A stretch of 64,000 nucleotides of DNA from Gemmatimonadota bacterium (GCA_003222195.1 QHVB01000029.1:1-64000), one strand, 5' to 3'; counted from the stretch's first letter, positions 13,465 through 22,561 are shown. Numbers and translations: made by a program. Notes: a model not told the origin generated them from the sequence alone.

Positions 13465-14281
13465 GGAGCGCCCGCTGAACCGCGGCGCGCATGACCTCCC
13501 TCGGTGCCGTCGTGTCTGGGAAAAACCGCTCGAACGCCGCGGCGCCCTGTTGCACGAGCATCTCGCGTCCATCCGCTGCCTGGATTCCCCGTTCCCGGAG
13601 TGCATGTACCCAGCGCGTCTCACCCGGAGCGTACACGAGGTCGAGCGCTCGCTGCGCGCCGGGAACGTGGTTCACGTCGACCGGCAGTGGATCGTGACCG
13701 GCGAGTCCCAGCGGTGTGGCGTTGATTGCCACGTCGACCTCGACCGGCCCGTTGGCGACTCTGGTGACCACGCCGAGGCCGTTCGCCCATGCGGCGAATG
13801 CCTTGGCGCGCGCCGCGTCGCGCGAGCGCACGAAGATCGTCGCGCCCCGCTCAGCCGCGGCGACCGCCGTCGCGCGCGCCGATCCTCCGGTTCCCACCAC
13901 GAGCCACCGCTCTCCTTTATGAGTGCCGCCGATCTTGTCGAGCGCGGCGGTCACGCCGTACACGTCGGTGTTATCGCCGACCAGGCCCCCGTCTTCGGTC
14001 CAGAACGTATTGCACGCGCCGACGCGCGCGCAGACATCCGTTTTCCGCGCGACGGATTGTTCGACTGCCTCCTTGTGCGGCACGGTGACGTTGCCCGCCC
14101 CGCCGATCGCGGCCTGCGCGGCCAGCACCGCCGGCAGTGATTCCGCTGGAACGCGGAGTGCGAGGTACACGGCGTCGATGCCGAGCGCGCGGAACGCGGC
14201 GTTGTGCATCGCGGGAGAGAGGGAATGGGCCACCGGATCGCCGATGACCGTGAGGAGACGCGTCTTAGCGCTGATCTCCAC
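13457..14281 (-). CDS. aroE: Shikimate dehydrogenase (NADP+)
   Basis: This enzyme reduces 3-dehydroshikimate in aromatic amino acid synthesis. Starting at GTG 14281 gives 274 residues, the usual length. Landmarks are HSLSPAMHNAAF, the catalytic lysine in VTVPHKEA, GDNTDVYG, the NADP loop VGTGGSARA, and ATPLGL. The start overlaps the phosphatase gene by 17 bases. A longer reading to 14392 is the phosphatase gene out of frame. Confidence 0.93.
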
Positions 14282-14735
14282 GCTTGCTCTCAGCGGCGAG
14301 GCGATCGGCCACCGCGGCCGCGAGGGACTCGAGCTCCTGGCAGGTGTCGCGATAGACGCCGAGGTCGCCGCCAAACGGATCGCTGACCTCATCCGCGCCG
14401 CGGCCCGCGTATTCGCCCAACACGAACACCTTACCCTCGCCGCCCAGCTCGTCGACGCGGGCGCGATGATGCCGGGCCATCGTGAGAATCAGATCGGCGC
14501 GCTCGACCAGCTCGCGCGTGAGCAGACGCGCACGATGCCCCGAGAGGTCGAGGCCCTGCTCCAAGCCGACGAGGTACGCGCCCTCGGAGGCGGGAGCGCC
14601 GTCCCACGCGCCCGTCCCGGCCGACGCGACCGTGACCTCGAGCGCGCGCGCCTTGAGCGCGCGCTCGAGCAGCGAGGCGGCGAGCGGGCTGCGGCAGATG
14701 TTGCCGGTGCAGACGAACAGGACGTTTTGAATCAT
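14265..14735 (-). CDS. Low-molecular-weight protein tyrosine (or arginine) phosphatase
   Basis: This 156-residue cysteine phosphatase has the P-loop C9-TGNIC-R15-S and the general acid D119 (SDPFGG). The Tyr pair usual after that Asp in eukaryotic enzymes is absent. Together with adjacency to a Sua5/TsaC gene, as in Firmicutes ywlE/ywlC, this makes an arginine-phosphatase role possible. Its ATG overlaps the tsaC stop (ATGA). The substrate cannot be fixed from sequence. Confidence 0.9.
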   Translation of the reverse strand: MIQNVLFVCTGNICRSPLAASLLERALKARALEVTVASAGTGAWDGAPASEGAYLVGLEQGLDLSGHRARLLTRELVERADLILTMARHHRARVDELGGEGKVFVLGEYAGRGADEVSDPFGGDLGVYRDTCQELESLAAAVADRLAAESKRGDQR

Positions 14736-15385
14736 GGCGCGAGACGGCCCACGGCGCGGCGCAGCTCGTGAACGCTCAACGTTCCTTCGCGCACGATTTC
14801 GGGCCGGGGCTTGGTGCAGTCAACCACGGTCGACGGTGGCCGGTTCCCCAGCACGCCGCCGTCGAGCACGAGGAGACGGCCCTGCGTGACGGGCTCCGCG
14901 AAGTCCCGGGCAATCGCGTCGGCGCCGGGTCCAGGCGGCTGGCCCGGCAAATTCGCCGAGGTGGACGTCAGCGGCCCGCCCATTGCCGCGACCAGCTGGG
15001 CGATCCCCCGATGTGAAGTCCAACGGACCGCGATGCCGCCGTCCGGCCCGCGCAGCAAATCGGGCAGCCGGCCGGAGCCACCGGGCAGCACGAGCGTCAG
15101 CGGGCCCGGCCAGAACGCGCGCGCCAACGCATCCGCTGACGTGTTGAATGCCAGACCATTCGCCTCGGCCATGCCACGATCGCTGATCAAGAGGAGAAAC
15201 GGCTTGCTGGCGGTGCGCCCTTTCATGGCCGCCAGCGCGGCGACGTCGGCCTGCACGGCGCGCGAGCCGAGCCCGTAGACCGTCTCGGTGGGATAGGCCA
15301 GCAACCCTCCGCCCTGCAGATGCGTCACCACTTTGGGAATTGCAGTGGCGACCTCCGAGTCCGACTGGAACGGGACAGGTTTCAC
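14732..15385 (-). CDS. tsaC: L-threonylcarbamoyladenylate synthase (Sua5/YrdC)
   Basis: This enzyme makes threonylcarbamoyl-AMP from threonine, bicarbonate and ATP, the first step of the tRNA t6A37 modification. At 217 residues it is a stand-alone YrdC domain. Motifs are AYPTETVYGLG, the K-R-x-x-x-K type KGRTASKPF, and LTSTSANLPG. The GTG start overlaps the ispD stop (GTGA). No tsaB, tsaD or tsaE is in the window. Confidence 0.93.
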   Translation of the reverse strand: MKPVPFQSDSEVATAIPKVVTHLQGGGLLAYPTETVYGLGSRAVQADVAALAAMKGRTASKPFLLLISDRGMAEANGLAFNTSADALARAFWPGPLTLVLPGGSGRLPDLLRGPDGGIAVRWTSHRGIAQLVAAMGGPLTSTSANLPGQPPGPGADAIARDFAEPVTQGRLLVLDGGVLGNRPPSTVVDCTKPRPEIVREGTLSVHELRRAVGRLAP

Positions 15386-16110
15386 CGCAATTCACGCGCA
15401 AGAGCCTCGGCGATCCGGAAGTCGTCGGCCGTCGTGATCTTGAAGTTGTACGGCGAATCGGGAATCAGCTCCACCGGAAACCCCGCGCGCTCGCACACCT
15501 CGGCGTCATCGCTTGGCGGCCCGCCATTTGCGGCGGCGCCCAGCCGAGCGTAAGCGTCGTGTAGCATCTGTCGAGGGAATCCCTGCGGCGTTTGAGCCCG
15601 CCAGATGCGCTCGCGATCCACGGTGCGAGTAATGCGCGGCGTCGGGCGGTGGGGGCCCTCGCTGATTTCCTTGAGCGTGTCGGAGGCCGGGACCGCCGCG
15701 ACGGCGCCGACGCCGGCGCGCGCCCGCGCGATTACGGCGTCGATCGTCCCGCGGCTGACGAACGGCCGGGCCGCATCGTGGACGAGAATGATCGTCGCGT
15801 CGTCCGGCAGCGCGTCGAGTCCCGCGCGGACCGAGTCGACACGTTGCGCACCGCCCGGTACGAACCCCAGCCGGTCGCCGCGCAACTTGCCGAGCCAGTC
15901 CGGCGGCCGGTCGACGTACCCCGGCGGGAGCGTGACGACGACTTGGCGCACCTCCGGGTGTCCGATGAAGGCCCGGAGCGCCCGAAGCAGCATGGGCACG
16001 CCGAGGATGGGACGAAACTGCTTCGGTTCTCCTGGACCGGCCCGTACGCCTGCCCCGGCTGCGACCACGACGACGCCGACGTCAGGCGGCGAGGCGGCGG
16101 GTGAGCTCAC
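15382..16110 (-). CDS. ispD: 2-C-methyl-D-erythritol 4-phosphate cytidylyltransferase
   Basis: This enzyme joins CTP to MEP in the non-mevalonate isoprenoid pathway. The nucleotide loop VVVAAGAGVRAG(P) and KQFRPILG near the N-terminus, VHDAARPFVS, and ITRTVDRERIWRAQTPQ are family blocks. GTG 16110 is chosen because GGAGGG lies six bases upstream; a TTG at 16128 is the alternative. The start lies within the end of radA. ispF is not adjacent. Confidence 0.93.
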   Translation of the reverse strand: MSSPAASPPDVGVVVVAAGAGVRAGPGEPKQFRPILGVPMLLRALRAFIGHPEVRQVVVTLPPGYVDRPPDWLGKLRGDRLGFVPGGAQRVDSVRAGLDALPDDATIILVHDAARPFVSRGTIDAVIARARAGVGAVAAVPASDTLKEISEGPHRPTPRITRTVDRERIWRAQTPQGFPRQMLHDAYARLGAAANGGPPSDDAEVCERAGFPVELIPDSPYNFKITTADDFRIAEALARELR

Positions 16111-17440
16111 CGATTCCCTCCAACCCAATCACCTCGAGCTCGTCGCTGGTACCGCGAGAACGCGCCGATAGGTAGACGCGCCGGAATCCCTGGCGCGCCG
16201 CTTCGGCAAGGCGCCGCTCGACGCCGGCCACGGGACGAATCTCACCACCGAGGCCCACCTCGCCGAGGAACAGCGCGTCGGCGGGTACCGGGCGATCGTG
16301 GACCGTGGAGACAAGGGCCGCCAGAATCGCCAAGTCGGTCGAGGGTTCGATCAGACGAACGCCTCCGGTCACATTGACGAATACGTCGAGATTCCCGAAG
16401 GGCAGGCCGCCGCGCCGCTCGAGCACCGCGAGCAGCAAGGCGAGGCGGCGATGATCGAGTCCCGTGGCGACGCGTTGCGGCGTCCCGAATCCCGCCTTTG
16501 ACGCGAGCGCCTGGATCTCGACCAGCATCGGGCGTGTGCCTTCCATCAGCGCCGTCACCGCCGAGCCGGACGCGCCGGTCGTGCGCCCTGCGAGAAACGC
16601 GGCGGCGGGATTGGCGACGGGCTCGAGGCCCGTGCCCGTCATGCGAAAGACACCGATCTCGTCCACCGAGCCGAAGCGGTTCTTCACCGCACGCAGGATC
16701 CGGTGGTCCAGCGTGGTTTCGCCCTCGAAGTACAGCACGGTATCGACGATGTGCTCGAGCGTCTTCGGGCCGGCGATGCCGCCGCCTTTGGTTACGTGCC
16801 CGACGAGCAGGACGGCCGGACCGGATTCTTTGGCGAAGCGCATCAAGCGTGCGGCGCATTCGCGGACCTGCCCCACGTTGCCGGGCGCGCCCTCGAGCTC
16901 GTCGGTGTACGTGGTTTGCACGGAATCGAGGAGCACGACACTCGATTTCAGCTGCGCCGCGTGATGGAGGATCGCTTCGAGCCGGGTTTCGCCGAGCACG
17001 TGGATCCTGCCGGCGTCTTCCTCGAGCCGGTCGGCGCGCAGGCGCAGCTGGTCGGGCGACTCTTCGCCCGAGACGTACAGCGTCGACACCCCTTGGCTCT
17101 CGAGCCGCGCGGCGCATTGCATCAGCAGCGTGGACTTGCCGATCCCCGGCTCGCCGCCGACGAGCGTGACGGAGCCCGGGACTATTCCCCCGCCAAGTAC
17201 GAAATCGAACTCTGCCAACCCGGTGCGCCAGCGGTCAACCTGGCCTCCACTAATGTCGGATAGCCGGATCGGCGGATGGTCGGATGGAACTTGTCGATCC
17301 GCCGATCCGCCGATCCGCCGATTCAGGAGCGCCTCTTCCACCAAGGAATTCCACGCCCCGCACGCGTCACACCGCCCGCCCCATTTCGGCTGATCGGCGC
17401 CGCATTCGGTACAGCGAAACACGGACTTGCCTTTAGACAC
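16082..17440 (-). CDS. radA: DNA repair protein RadA (Sms)
   Basis: RadA is a RecA-like ATPase and helicase that helps branch migration in recombination. The zinc finger is C10, C13, C24, C27. Walker A GGEPGIGKST lies at 95-104, the RadA signature KNRFGSVDEIG follows near 257, and the C-terminal Lon-like domain begins near 300. At 452 residues it is of normal length. The linker between zinc finger and ATPase (about 40-59) is encoded by tandem 8-base repeats, described separately. The GTG start overlaps the dnaB stop by 8 bases. Confidence 0.95.
   Translation of the reverse strand: MSKGKSVFRCTECGADQPKWGGRCDACGAWNSLVEEALLNRRIGGSADRQVPSDHPPIRLSDISGGQVDRWRTGLAEFDFVLGGGIVPGSVTLVGGEPGIGKSTLLMQCAARLESQGVSTLYVSGEESPDQLRLRADRLEEDAGRIHVLGETRLEAILHHAAQLKSSVVLLDSVQTTYTDELEGAPGNVGQVRECAARLMRFAKESGPAVLLVGHVTKGGGIAGPKTLEHIVDTVLYFEGETTLDHRILRAVKNRFGSVDEIGVFRMTGTGLEPVANPAAAFLAGRTTGASGSAVTALMEGTRPMLVEIQALASKAGFGTPQRVATGLDHRRLALLLAVLERRGGLPFGNLDVFVNVTGGVRLIEPSTDLAILAALVSTVHDRPVPADALFLGEVGLGGEIRPVAGVERRLAEAARQGFRRVYLSARSRGTSDELEVIGLEGIGELTRRLAA
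17264..17323. repeat. 8-base tandem repeat with inverted partner inside radA
   Basis: CGATCCGC is repeated three and a half times at 17295-17323. An inverted counterpart, GGATCGGCGGAT, lies at 17265-17276. The two sides could form a hairpin around a loop of about 20 bases. The whole stretch is in frame and encodes the radA linker (RRIGGSADRQVPSDHPP). Because the unit is 8 bases, gain or loss of one copy would shift the frame. Confidence 0.8.
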
Positions 17441-18845
17441 TGACGGGAGCCTCGCGCGCGGTGTAATTGTCGAAGCGGGTGAATTCCTTCTTGAAGTGCA
17501 GCTTCACCGTCCCGGTCGGGCCGTTGCGCTGCTTGCCGACGATCACTTCCGCGATGCCTTCGATGCTCTCGTTCGTCTTGGGATCGACGGGCCCGTCGTA
17601 GAACTCCTGCCGATAGATGAAGCAGACGACGTCGGCGTCTTGCTCGATCGCGCCCGACTCGCGCAGGTCGGAGAGCTGCGGCCGCCGGTGCTCGCCGCCG
17701 CGCTGCTCCGGGGCGCGCGACAGCTGCGAGATGGCGACGACCGGCACGTCGAGCTCTTTGGCGAGCGCCTTGAGCGAGCGCGAGATGTATGAAATTTCCT
17801 GCTGGCGGTTCTCGGCGTCGCCCAGCCCCTGCATCAGCTGCAAATAATCCACGATCACGAGCGCAATATCGTGCTCGGCTTTCAACCGCCGTGCTTTCGA
17901 GCGCATCGCGAGCGGCGTCAGGGAGGCGGAATCGTCAATCCAGATCGGCGCGGTGCCGAGGAGGCCGGCGGCGCGGGCGAGCTTTGGATAGTCGTCGTCG
18001 CGCAGCTGGCCGCGGCGGAGCCGCTGGGCGTCGACCAGTCCCTCGGAGCAGAGGAGCCGCTGCACGAGCTGGTCTCTGGACATTTCGAGCGAAAAGAACG
18101 CGATGGGCGTGTTGTGCTCGATGGCCGCGTGTTGCACGATGTTGAGCGCCAGCGCCGTCTTTCCCATCGAAGGCCTGGCGGCGATGATGACCAGGTCAGA
18201 GCGCTGGAAGCCGGCCGTGTACCGATCGAGATCGACAAAACCACTCGGGACTCCCGTCAGCGCGCCAGCGCCCGATTGGAGCTGCTCGATGCGCTCCATC
18301 GTGGGCCAGATCAGCTCCTTGATGCGCACGAACTCTTCGGCACGCCGCGACTGCGCCACCTGGAAAACGCGATGCTCGGCGTTGTCGAGGACTTCGCCCG
18401 CGGTGCCGTGTCCCTCGTAGATGTCCTGGATGATGCCGGTCGCCGCCTCGACCAGACGCCGCATCACCGCCTTGTCCCGGACGATCTTCGCGTGATAGTC
18501 GACGTTCGCCGCCGTGGGGACGACGTCGATCAGCGCCGCGATGTATTCCATGCCGCCGGCCCGGTCGAGATCGCCGCGGCGGCTCAACTCGTCGCGCAGC
18601 GTGACGGGATCGATGACGTCGCCGCGTTCGGTCAACGACAGCATCGACCGGAACAGCAGGCGATGGCTCTCCTTGTAGAACATCGTGTCGTCCAGGATCT
18701 CCGCGGCCTTGAGCGCCGCGTCCTGGTCGAGCAACATCGCGCCTAAGACCGCCTGCTCCGCCTCGTTGCTCCACGGAGTCTGGCGACCGGCGTACTCGCC
18801 CGCCCTGTCAGTTGTCGAGGAGGCGAGCGGCGATACGGACGTCAT
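17433..18845 (-). CDS. dnaB: Replicative DNA helicase
   Basis: DnaB is the hexameric 5'-3' helicase at the replication fork. The N-terminal domain starts at PWSNEAEQAVLGAMLLD. The RecA-like domain contains Walker A ARPSMGKTALALN, the SLEMS motif, and VIVDYLQLM as Walker B. At 470 residues it is standard and no intein is present. ATG 18845 overlaps the end of the uracil-DNA glycosylase gene by 38 bases, so the true start may be slightly downstream. Confidence 0.96.
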   Translation of the reverse strand: MTSVSPLASSTTDRAGEYAGRQTPWSNEAEQAVLGAMLLDQDAALKAAEILDDTMFYKESHRLLFRSMLSLTERGDVIDPVTLRDELSRRGDLDRAGGMEYIAALIDVVPTAANVDYHAKIVRDKAVMRRLVEAATGIIQDIYEGHGTAGEVLDNAEHRVFQVAQSRRAEEFVRIKELIWPTMERIEQLQSGAGALTGVPSGFVDLDRYTAGFQRSDLVIIAARPSMGKTALALNIVQHAAIEHNTPIAFFSLEMSRDQLVQRLLCSEGLVDAQRLRRGQLRDDDYPKLARAAGLLGTAPIWIDDSASLTPLAMRSKARRLKAEHDIALVIVDYLQLMQGLGDAENRQQEISYISRSLKALAKELDVPVVAISQLSRAPEQRGGEHRRPQLSDLRESGAIEQDADVVCFIYRQEFYDGPVDPKTNESIEGIAEVIVGKQRNGPTGTVKLHFKKEFTRFDNYTAREAPVSV

Positions 18846-19581
18846 CCCAGGTTGGTCTCTTCCAATTGGGGTTCCGGAGCAGCGCGGCCGGGTGGTACGT
18901 CACGACCACGGGGATGCCGCGGAACCGGTGAACCTGATTGCGGAGGGCACCGAGTGACTGCTTGGTGTTGAGCAAGCTCTGGGCGGCGGTCCCTCCCATT
19001 GCCAGAATGACCTTGGGTTTCACCAGCTCGAGTTGGCGATACAGAAACGGCAGGCACGCGGCGATCTCATCGTACTGCGGCAGCCGATTCTCGGGCGGCC
19101 GGCATTTCACGATGTTGCAGATGAACACGTGATCCCGCGGGAGCTTGATGGCTTCGAGGATCTTCGTGAGCAGCTCGCCCGCTCTGCCGACGAATGGACG
19201 TCCGGTCTCGTCCTCCGTGCGACCGGGCCCTTCCCCGATCACGACCAGCCGGGCATTCGCCGGTCCCTCGCCAGGAACGGTGGTGGTGCGCGCTTCGCAC
19301 AACTTGCACCGCTCACAGGTGGCGATGAGCGACGCGAGGTCCTGGAGGCTCGACGCTTGCTGGATGGGGTCGCTGGCGAAGAGATCGGCGCTGGGTGGAT
19401 CGAATGAAATGCCAGGAGTCGGGAGCCTGGAATCAGGAGCCTGAACGACCACCGAGGCCGGCCCGGGCGGATCCCCAACTCCTGGCTCCAGACTCCTGGC
19501 TCCAGGAAGGATCACCGAATCTCCGCCAAGCAACCGTTGCTGCTTCAAGTATTCGATTGCGAGAGCCCGGCTATCAGTCAA
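18808..19581 (-). CDS. Family 4 (iron-sulfur) uracil-DNA glycosylase
   Basis: This repair enzyme removes uracil from DNA. Cluster cysteines fit family 4: C92 and C95 (CKLC), C160 (VKCRPPENR) and C176, the last two 16 apart. The active-site block is VVIGEGPGRTEDETGRPFVGRAG, with AMGG and VTYHPAALLRNP downstream (quoted in parts). TTG 19581 overlaps the coaBC stop (TTGA). The N-terminus MTDSRALAIEYLKQQ resembles the DNA-polymerase-associated form. Residues 26-57 are an extra proline-rich stretch encoded by an inverted repeat. Confidence 0.9.
   Translation of the reverse strand: MTDSRALAIEYLKQQRLLGGDSVILPGARSLEPGVGDPPGPASVVVQAPDSRLPTPGISFDPPSADLFASDPIQQASSLQDLASLIATCERCKLCEARTTTVPGEGPANARLVVIGEGPGRTEDETGRPFVGRAGELLTKILEAIKLPRDHVFICNIVKCRPPENRLPQYDEIAACLPFLYRQLELVKPKVILAMGGTAAQSLLNTKQSLGALRNQVHRFRGIPVVVTYHPAALLRNPNWKRPTWDDVRIAARLLDN
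19412..19506. repeat. Inverted repeat with 14-base tandem units inside udg
   Basis: ACTCCTGGCTCCAG occurs twice without change at 19478-19505. The other arm, 19412-19443, carries two degenerate 14-base units in inverted orientation; CCAGGAGTCGGGAG differs at one base from the complement of the right arm. The arms flank about 35 bases. The element is in frame and adds about 32 residues to the glycosylase. Confidence 0.75.
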
Positions 19582-20777
19582 AGCGCCTCTTCCACTACGT
19601 CGAGAATTCGGTCGGCCACGTCGCGCTTGGAGAGCAACGGCAGGTCGACTTGCTTGCCGTTGCGTCCGAGAATCGTCACGCGATTGGTCGTGACCTCGAA
19701 TCCGGCGCCGGGCTCAGTGGCGTCGTTCAGGATCACATAGTCAAGCGCCTTATTCTGCATCTTCGAGCGCGCGTGCGCCAACCCGTTCCCCGTCTCGAGG
19801 GCGAACCCGACCACGACCATCCCCTTGCGCCGCTCGAGCGAACCCAATATGTCGGGCGTCGCCTCCAGCTCCACCGTGAGCGGACCAGCCGTGCGCGGGC
19901 GTTTCTTAGCAGCGTGCGTCTTGGGGCGATAGTCGGCGGGAGCGGCGCTCATGATTAGGGCGTCGGCATTGGGGATCAGGGACTCGAGTGCGTGCTGCAT
20001 CTCTTCCGTCGTCTCGACGCGTGTCGTCGCGAGTCCCGCAGGAGGCGCGAGCTCCGTGGGTCCCGTGACCAGCACGACGTCCGCCCCGCGCGCGCGCGCG
20101 GCCTCGGCGAGCGCATAGCCCATCCGTCCACTCGACGGATTCGTGATCACACGCACGGGATCGAGGTGCTCGCGGGTCGGTCCCGCAGTGACGACGACAC
20201 GCTTCCCCGACCATTTGCTGTTGGCGGGATTGCCGGCGAGCAAGCGCTCGGCCGCCGCGAAGATCGCGTCCGGCTCGCTCATGCGACCCGGCCGCTCACT
20301 CGGCCCTTCCGCGAGCGCGCCGATGTCGGGTCCGATGAAGTGCCAGCCGCGCGCCGCCAGGGCCTTGATGTTCGCGGTGGTCGCAGGGTTCGCGTACATC
20401 GCGTCGTTCATCGCGGGCGCGGCCAGCACCGGTCGATCGGCGCGGGCGAGCAGCAAGGCGGTGAGCAAATCGTCCGCCATGCCCATCGCGGCGCGCGCCA
20501 GGATGTTCGCCGTGGCCGGTGCGACGATGACGAGATCGGGATCCTTGGCGAGGTCGATGTGTGCCAGCGCCCGGCCGCGCTCCCAGAGGGAGGAGAGGAC
20601 CGGCCGGCCGCTGAGCGCTTCGAACGTCACCGGCCGCACGAACTCGGCGGCCGCAGCGGTCAGCACCACGTCCACCGTGGCGCCCGCCTCGGTCAGCCGG
20701 CGCGCCAGGAAACAGCTCTTGTAGCAGGCGATTCCGCCCGACACGCCGAGGACGACGTGACGGCGGGCGAGCGACAT
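19578..20777 (-). CDS. coaBC: Bifunctional phosphopantothenoylcysteine synthetase/decarboxylase
   Basis: This enzyme makes 4'-phosphopantetheine for coenzyme A. The N-terminal CoaC flavoprotein half has VLGVSGGIACYKS, the catalytic His in AHIDLAK and the PAMN loop. The C-terminal CoaB half starts near residue 190 with VVVTAGPTREHLDPVR and has ITNPSSGRMG. At 399 residues it is a normal fused form. The ATG shares one base with the rpoZ stop (TGATG). Confidence 0.96.
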   Translation of the reverse strand: MSLARRHVVLGVSGGIACYKSCFLARRLTEAGATVDVVLTAAAAEFVRPVTFEALSGRPVLSSLWERGRALAHIDLAKDPDLVIVAPATANILARAAMGMADDLLTALLLARADRPVLAAPAMNDAMYANPATTANIKALAARGWHFIGPDIGALAEGPSERPGRMSEPDAIFAAAERLLAGNPANSKWSGKRVVVTAGPTREHLDPVRVITNPSSGRMGYALAEAARARGADVVLVTGPTELAPPAGLATTRVETTEEMQHALESLIPNADALIMSAAPADYRPKTHAAKKRPRTAGPLTVELEATPDILGSLERRKGMVVVGFALETGNGLAHARSKMQNKALDYVILNDATEPGAGFEVTTNRVTILGRNGKQVDLPLLSKRDVADRILDVVEEAL

Positions 20778-20992
20778 CAGGCTTCCTGCTGGCGCCGCCG
20801 CCGCACCAGGCGGTACTTCAGGCCGCCGCGGACGAGCTCGTCGAATGCCCGCGTGGTGAGCTTCTCTTCCCAGTCGACCGACCGGTCGCGCGGGAAATCG
20901 TTGACGAAGCGCGCGAACTTGGCCGCCACGAGGACGCCGAGGTACTTGTTCTGGGTCTGTCCTGCGACTTCTGCTGGTGTCACGATCCGCAT
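20777..20992 (-). CDS. rpoZ: RNA polymerase omega subunit
   Basis: This small subunit (71 residues) supports folding of beta-prime. It begins MRIVTPAEVAGQTQNKYLGV and has the typical V-V-A-A-K-x-A-R block (VLVAAKFARFVND) followed by KLTTRAFDELVRGGLKY. The yicC-gmk-rpoZ-coaBC order around it is a common bacterial arrangement and strongly supports the call. It starts 3 bases after gmk ends. Confidence 0.92.
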   Translation of the reverse strand: MRIVTPAEVAGQTQNKYLGVLVAAKFARFVNDFPRDRSVDWEEKLTTRAFDELVRGGLKYRLVRRRRQQEA

Positions 20993-20995
20993 TGC

Positions 20996-21661
20996 TCAGC
21001 CTTTCTGTTGGTCCAGGTTATCATATAATCGTTGTTTCTCGACCTGGATACCGTCTAGATAACGATTTAACCACGCAAAGTCATGCTCATCGCGCGACAG
21101 CTCCACGGGGCTCTGCTCCACGGATTGCACCACCGCGCGAACCGCGTCTTCCAGATCATCATTGCGAATCCAGCGGTTGAAGTTCCGGGCATGTCCTAAC
21201 TCGTAAATGGCCCGCTCCAACCGCCGTTGAATCTCCTGCGGGGACTCGCTGCCCCGGTGTACCAGACGCTGAATGAGCACGCGGGGATCACTCGGGAGAA
21301 TGAAGATCGTTGTCGCGTTCGGCTCTAGTTGTCTGACCTGCTCGGCTCCACGGACTTCGATATCGAGCAGGACATGACGGCCTGAGCCCAGAATCTTCTT
21401 CACATCGCTTTTCAACGTACCGTACAACTCCCCGGCGTACTCCGCATGCTCCAAGAACTTTCCCTGATTCACGGCCTCCAAGAAAGCACTGGGCTTCCAA
21501 AAGTGATAATCGACCCCGTCCTGCTCCCCCCGTCGCGGTTTTCGAGTCGTCGCGGACACCGAGAAACCGAAACGGTCTGGGTACCGCTCCCGCACCGCTT
21601 TCGCGATCGTCGTCTTGCCGCCACCTGATGGCGCCGACAGGACGACTATGCGCGGAGTCAC
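20996..21661 (-). CDS. gmk: Guanylate kinase
   Basis: This kinase phosphorylates GMP to GDP. The P-loop LSAPSGGGKTTIAK is at about 8-21. The GMP-binding region has SVSATTRKPRRGEQDGVDYHF (in part) and LEHAEYAGELYGT. At 221 residues it is normal, with a slightly longer C-terminus. The start is GTG and overlaps the yicC stop (GTGA). Confidence 0.96.
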   Translation of the reverse strand: MTPRIVVLSAPSGGGKTTIAKAVRERYPDRFGFSVSATTRKPRRGEQDGVDYHFWKPSAFLEAVNQGKFLEHAEYAGELYGTLKSDVKKILGSGRHVLLDIEVRGAEQVRQLEPNATTIFILPSDPRVLIQRLVHRGSESPQEIQRRLERAIYELGHARNFNRWIRNDDLEDAVRAVVQSVEQSPVELSRDEHDFAWLNRYLDGIQVEKQRLYDNLDQQKG

Positions 21662-22536
21662 TCCAAATTCTCCAACTGCTCCCGGAACTTCTCGAGGTCG
21701 CCCTTCATCCCGATCACCGTCTGCGTGATGCGCGCATCGTTCGCCTTCGAGCCCATCGTGTTCACCTCACGCAGCAGCTCCTGCGCCAGGAAGCCGAGCT
21801 GCTTTCCGATCGCCTGCTCGGACTTGAGCGCCGCCCGAGCCGCCGCGACGTGGGAGCGGAACCGCACCAGCTCCTCCGTGATGTCAACGCGGTCGGCCAG
21901 CAGGGCGATCTCGAGTGCCAGACGCTGCTCGTCGACAGTTGTCGCCGCCGTCAGCTCGGCGACTGCCTGCTTCAGTCGCTCGTGCTCGGACTTCAGCCGG
22001 GCCGGTGCCTGGTCTTCGACCACGCGTGCCGCGGCTTCCAGCGCGTCGAGCCGACTGTTCAGCTCGGCGGCGAGCGTCTGTCCTTCGCGCTCGCGCATCG
22101 CTACCACGTCGCGCACCGCGCGCTCCACGATCCCCTGCACATGGGACCACGTGACCGGCTGCTCGCTGGTCCCGTTCGCGGCGGTCAAGACATCGGGCTG
22201 CCGGGCGACAAACGCCAGGTCCACGGTGCCTTTCAGCTTCAGTTTCTTCTTGAGCTGCTGGGCGGCCGCCAAAACCTGCCTGGCCCGAGCGAGATCCACC
22301 GTTACCGCACGATCCGGCGCGGGACCCTCAATCCAGCGGGCCGTTACGGCCACGTGACCGCGCTCGAGCAGCTGGCGCAGCCGCTCGCGCATCTCGATCT
22401 CGACGCCGGCCATTTCCGCCGGCAGCTTGAGTTGCGGGTTGAAATAGCGGTGATTGACCGTGCGGATTTCGACGCGCAGCCGTCCGCTCAGCACCCGATC
22501 CTCGGCGGAGCCGAAGCCTGTCATACTGCGTGGCAC
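21658..22536 (-). CDS. yicC: YicC/YloC-family endoribonuclease
   Basis: This 292-residue protein matches YicC/YloC: SMTGFGSAE at the start, VEIRTVNHRYFN, a coiled middle with many Glu/Arg, and the closing block FLAQELLREVNTMGSKANDA. Family members act as endoribonucleases or help RNA decay. The start is GTG 22536; ATG 22524 (MTGFG) is the alternative. It is followed by gmk with a GTGA overlap. Confidence 0.93.
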   Translation of the reverse strand: MPRSMTGFGSAEDRVLSGRLRVEIRTVNHRYFNPQLKLPAEMAGVEIEMRERLRQLLERGHVAVTARWIEGPAPDRAVTVDLARARQVLAAAQQLKKKLKLKGTVDLAFVARQPDVLTAANGTSEQPVTWSHVQGIVERAVRDVVAMREREGQTLAAELNSRLDALEAAARVVEDQAPARLKSEHERLKQAVAELTAATTVDEQRLALEIALLADRVDITEELVRFRSHVAAARAALKSEQAIGKQLGFLAQELLREVNTMGSKANDARITQTVIGMKGDLEKFREQLENLE

Positions 22537-22561
22537 AGGGCCTTAAATGTAGTCAGGTGCG

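Noticed and set aside
14265-14735. Arsenate reductase (ArsC) as the identity of the phosphatase
   Set aside because: The fold and P-loop are shared, but the extra ArsC cysteines are absent and the tsaC neighbour favours a protein phosphatase.
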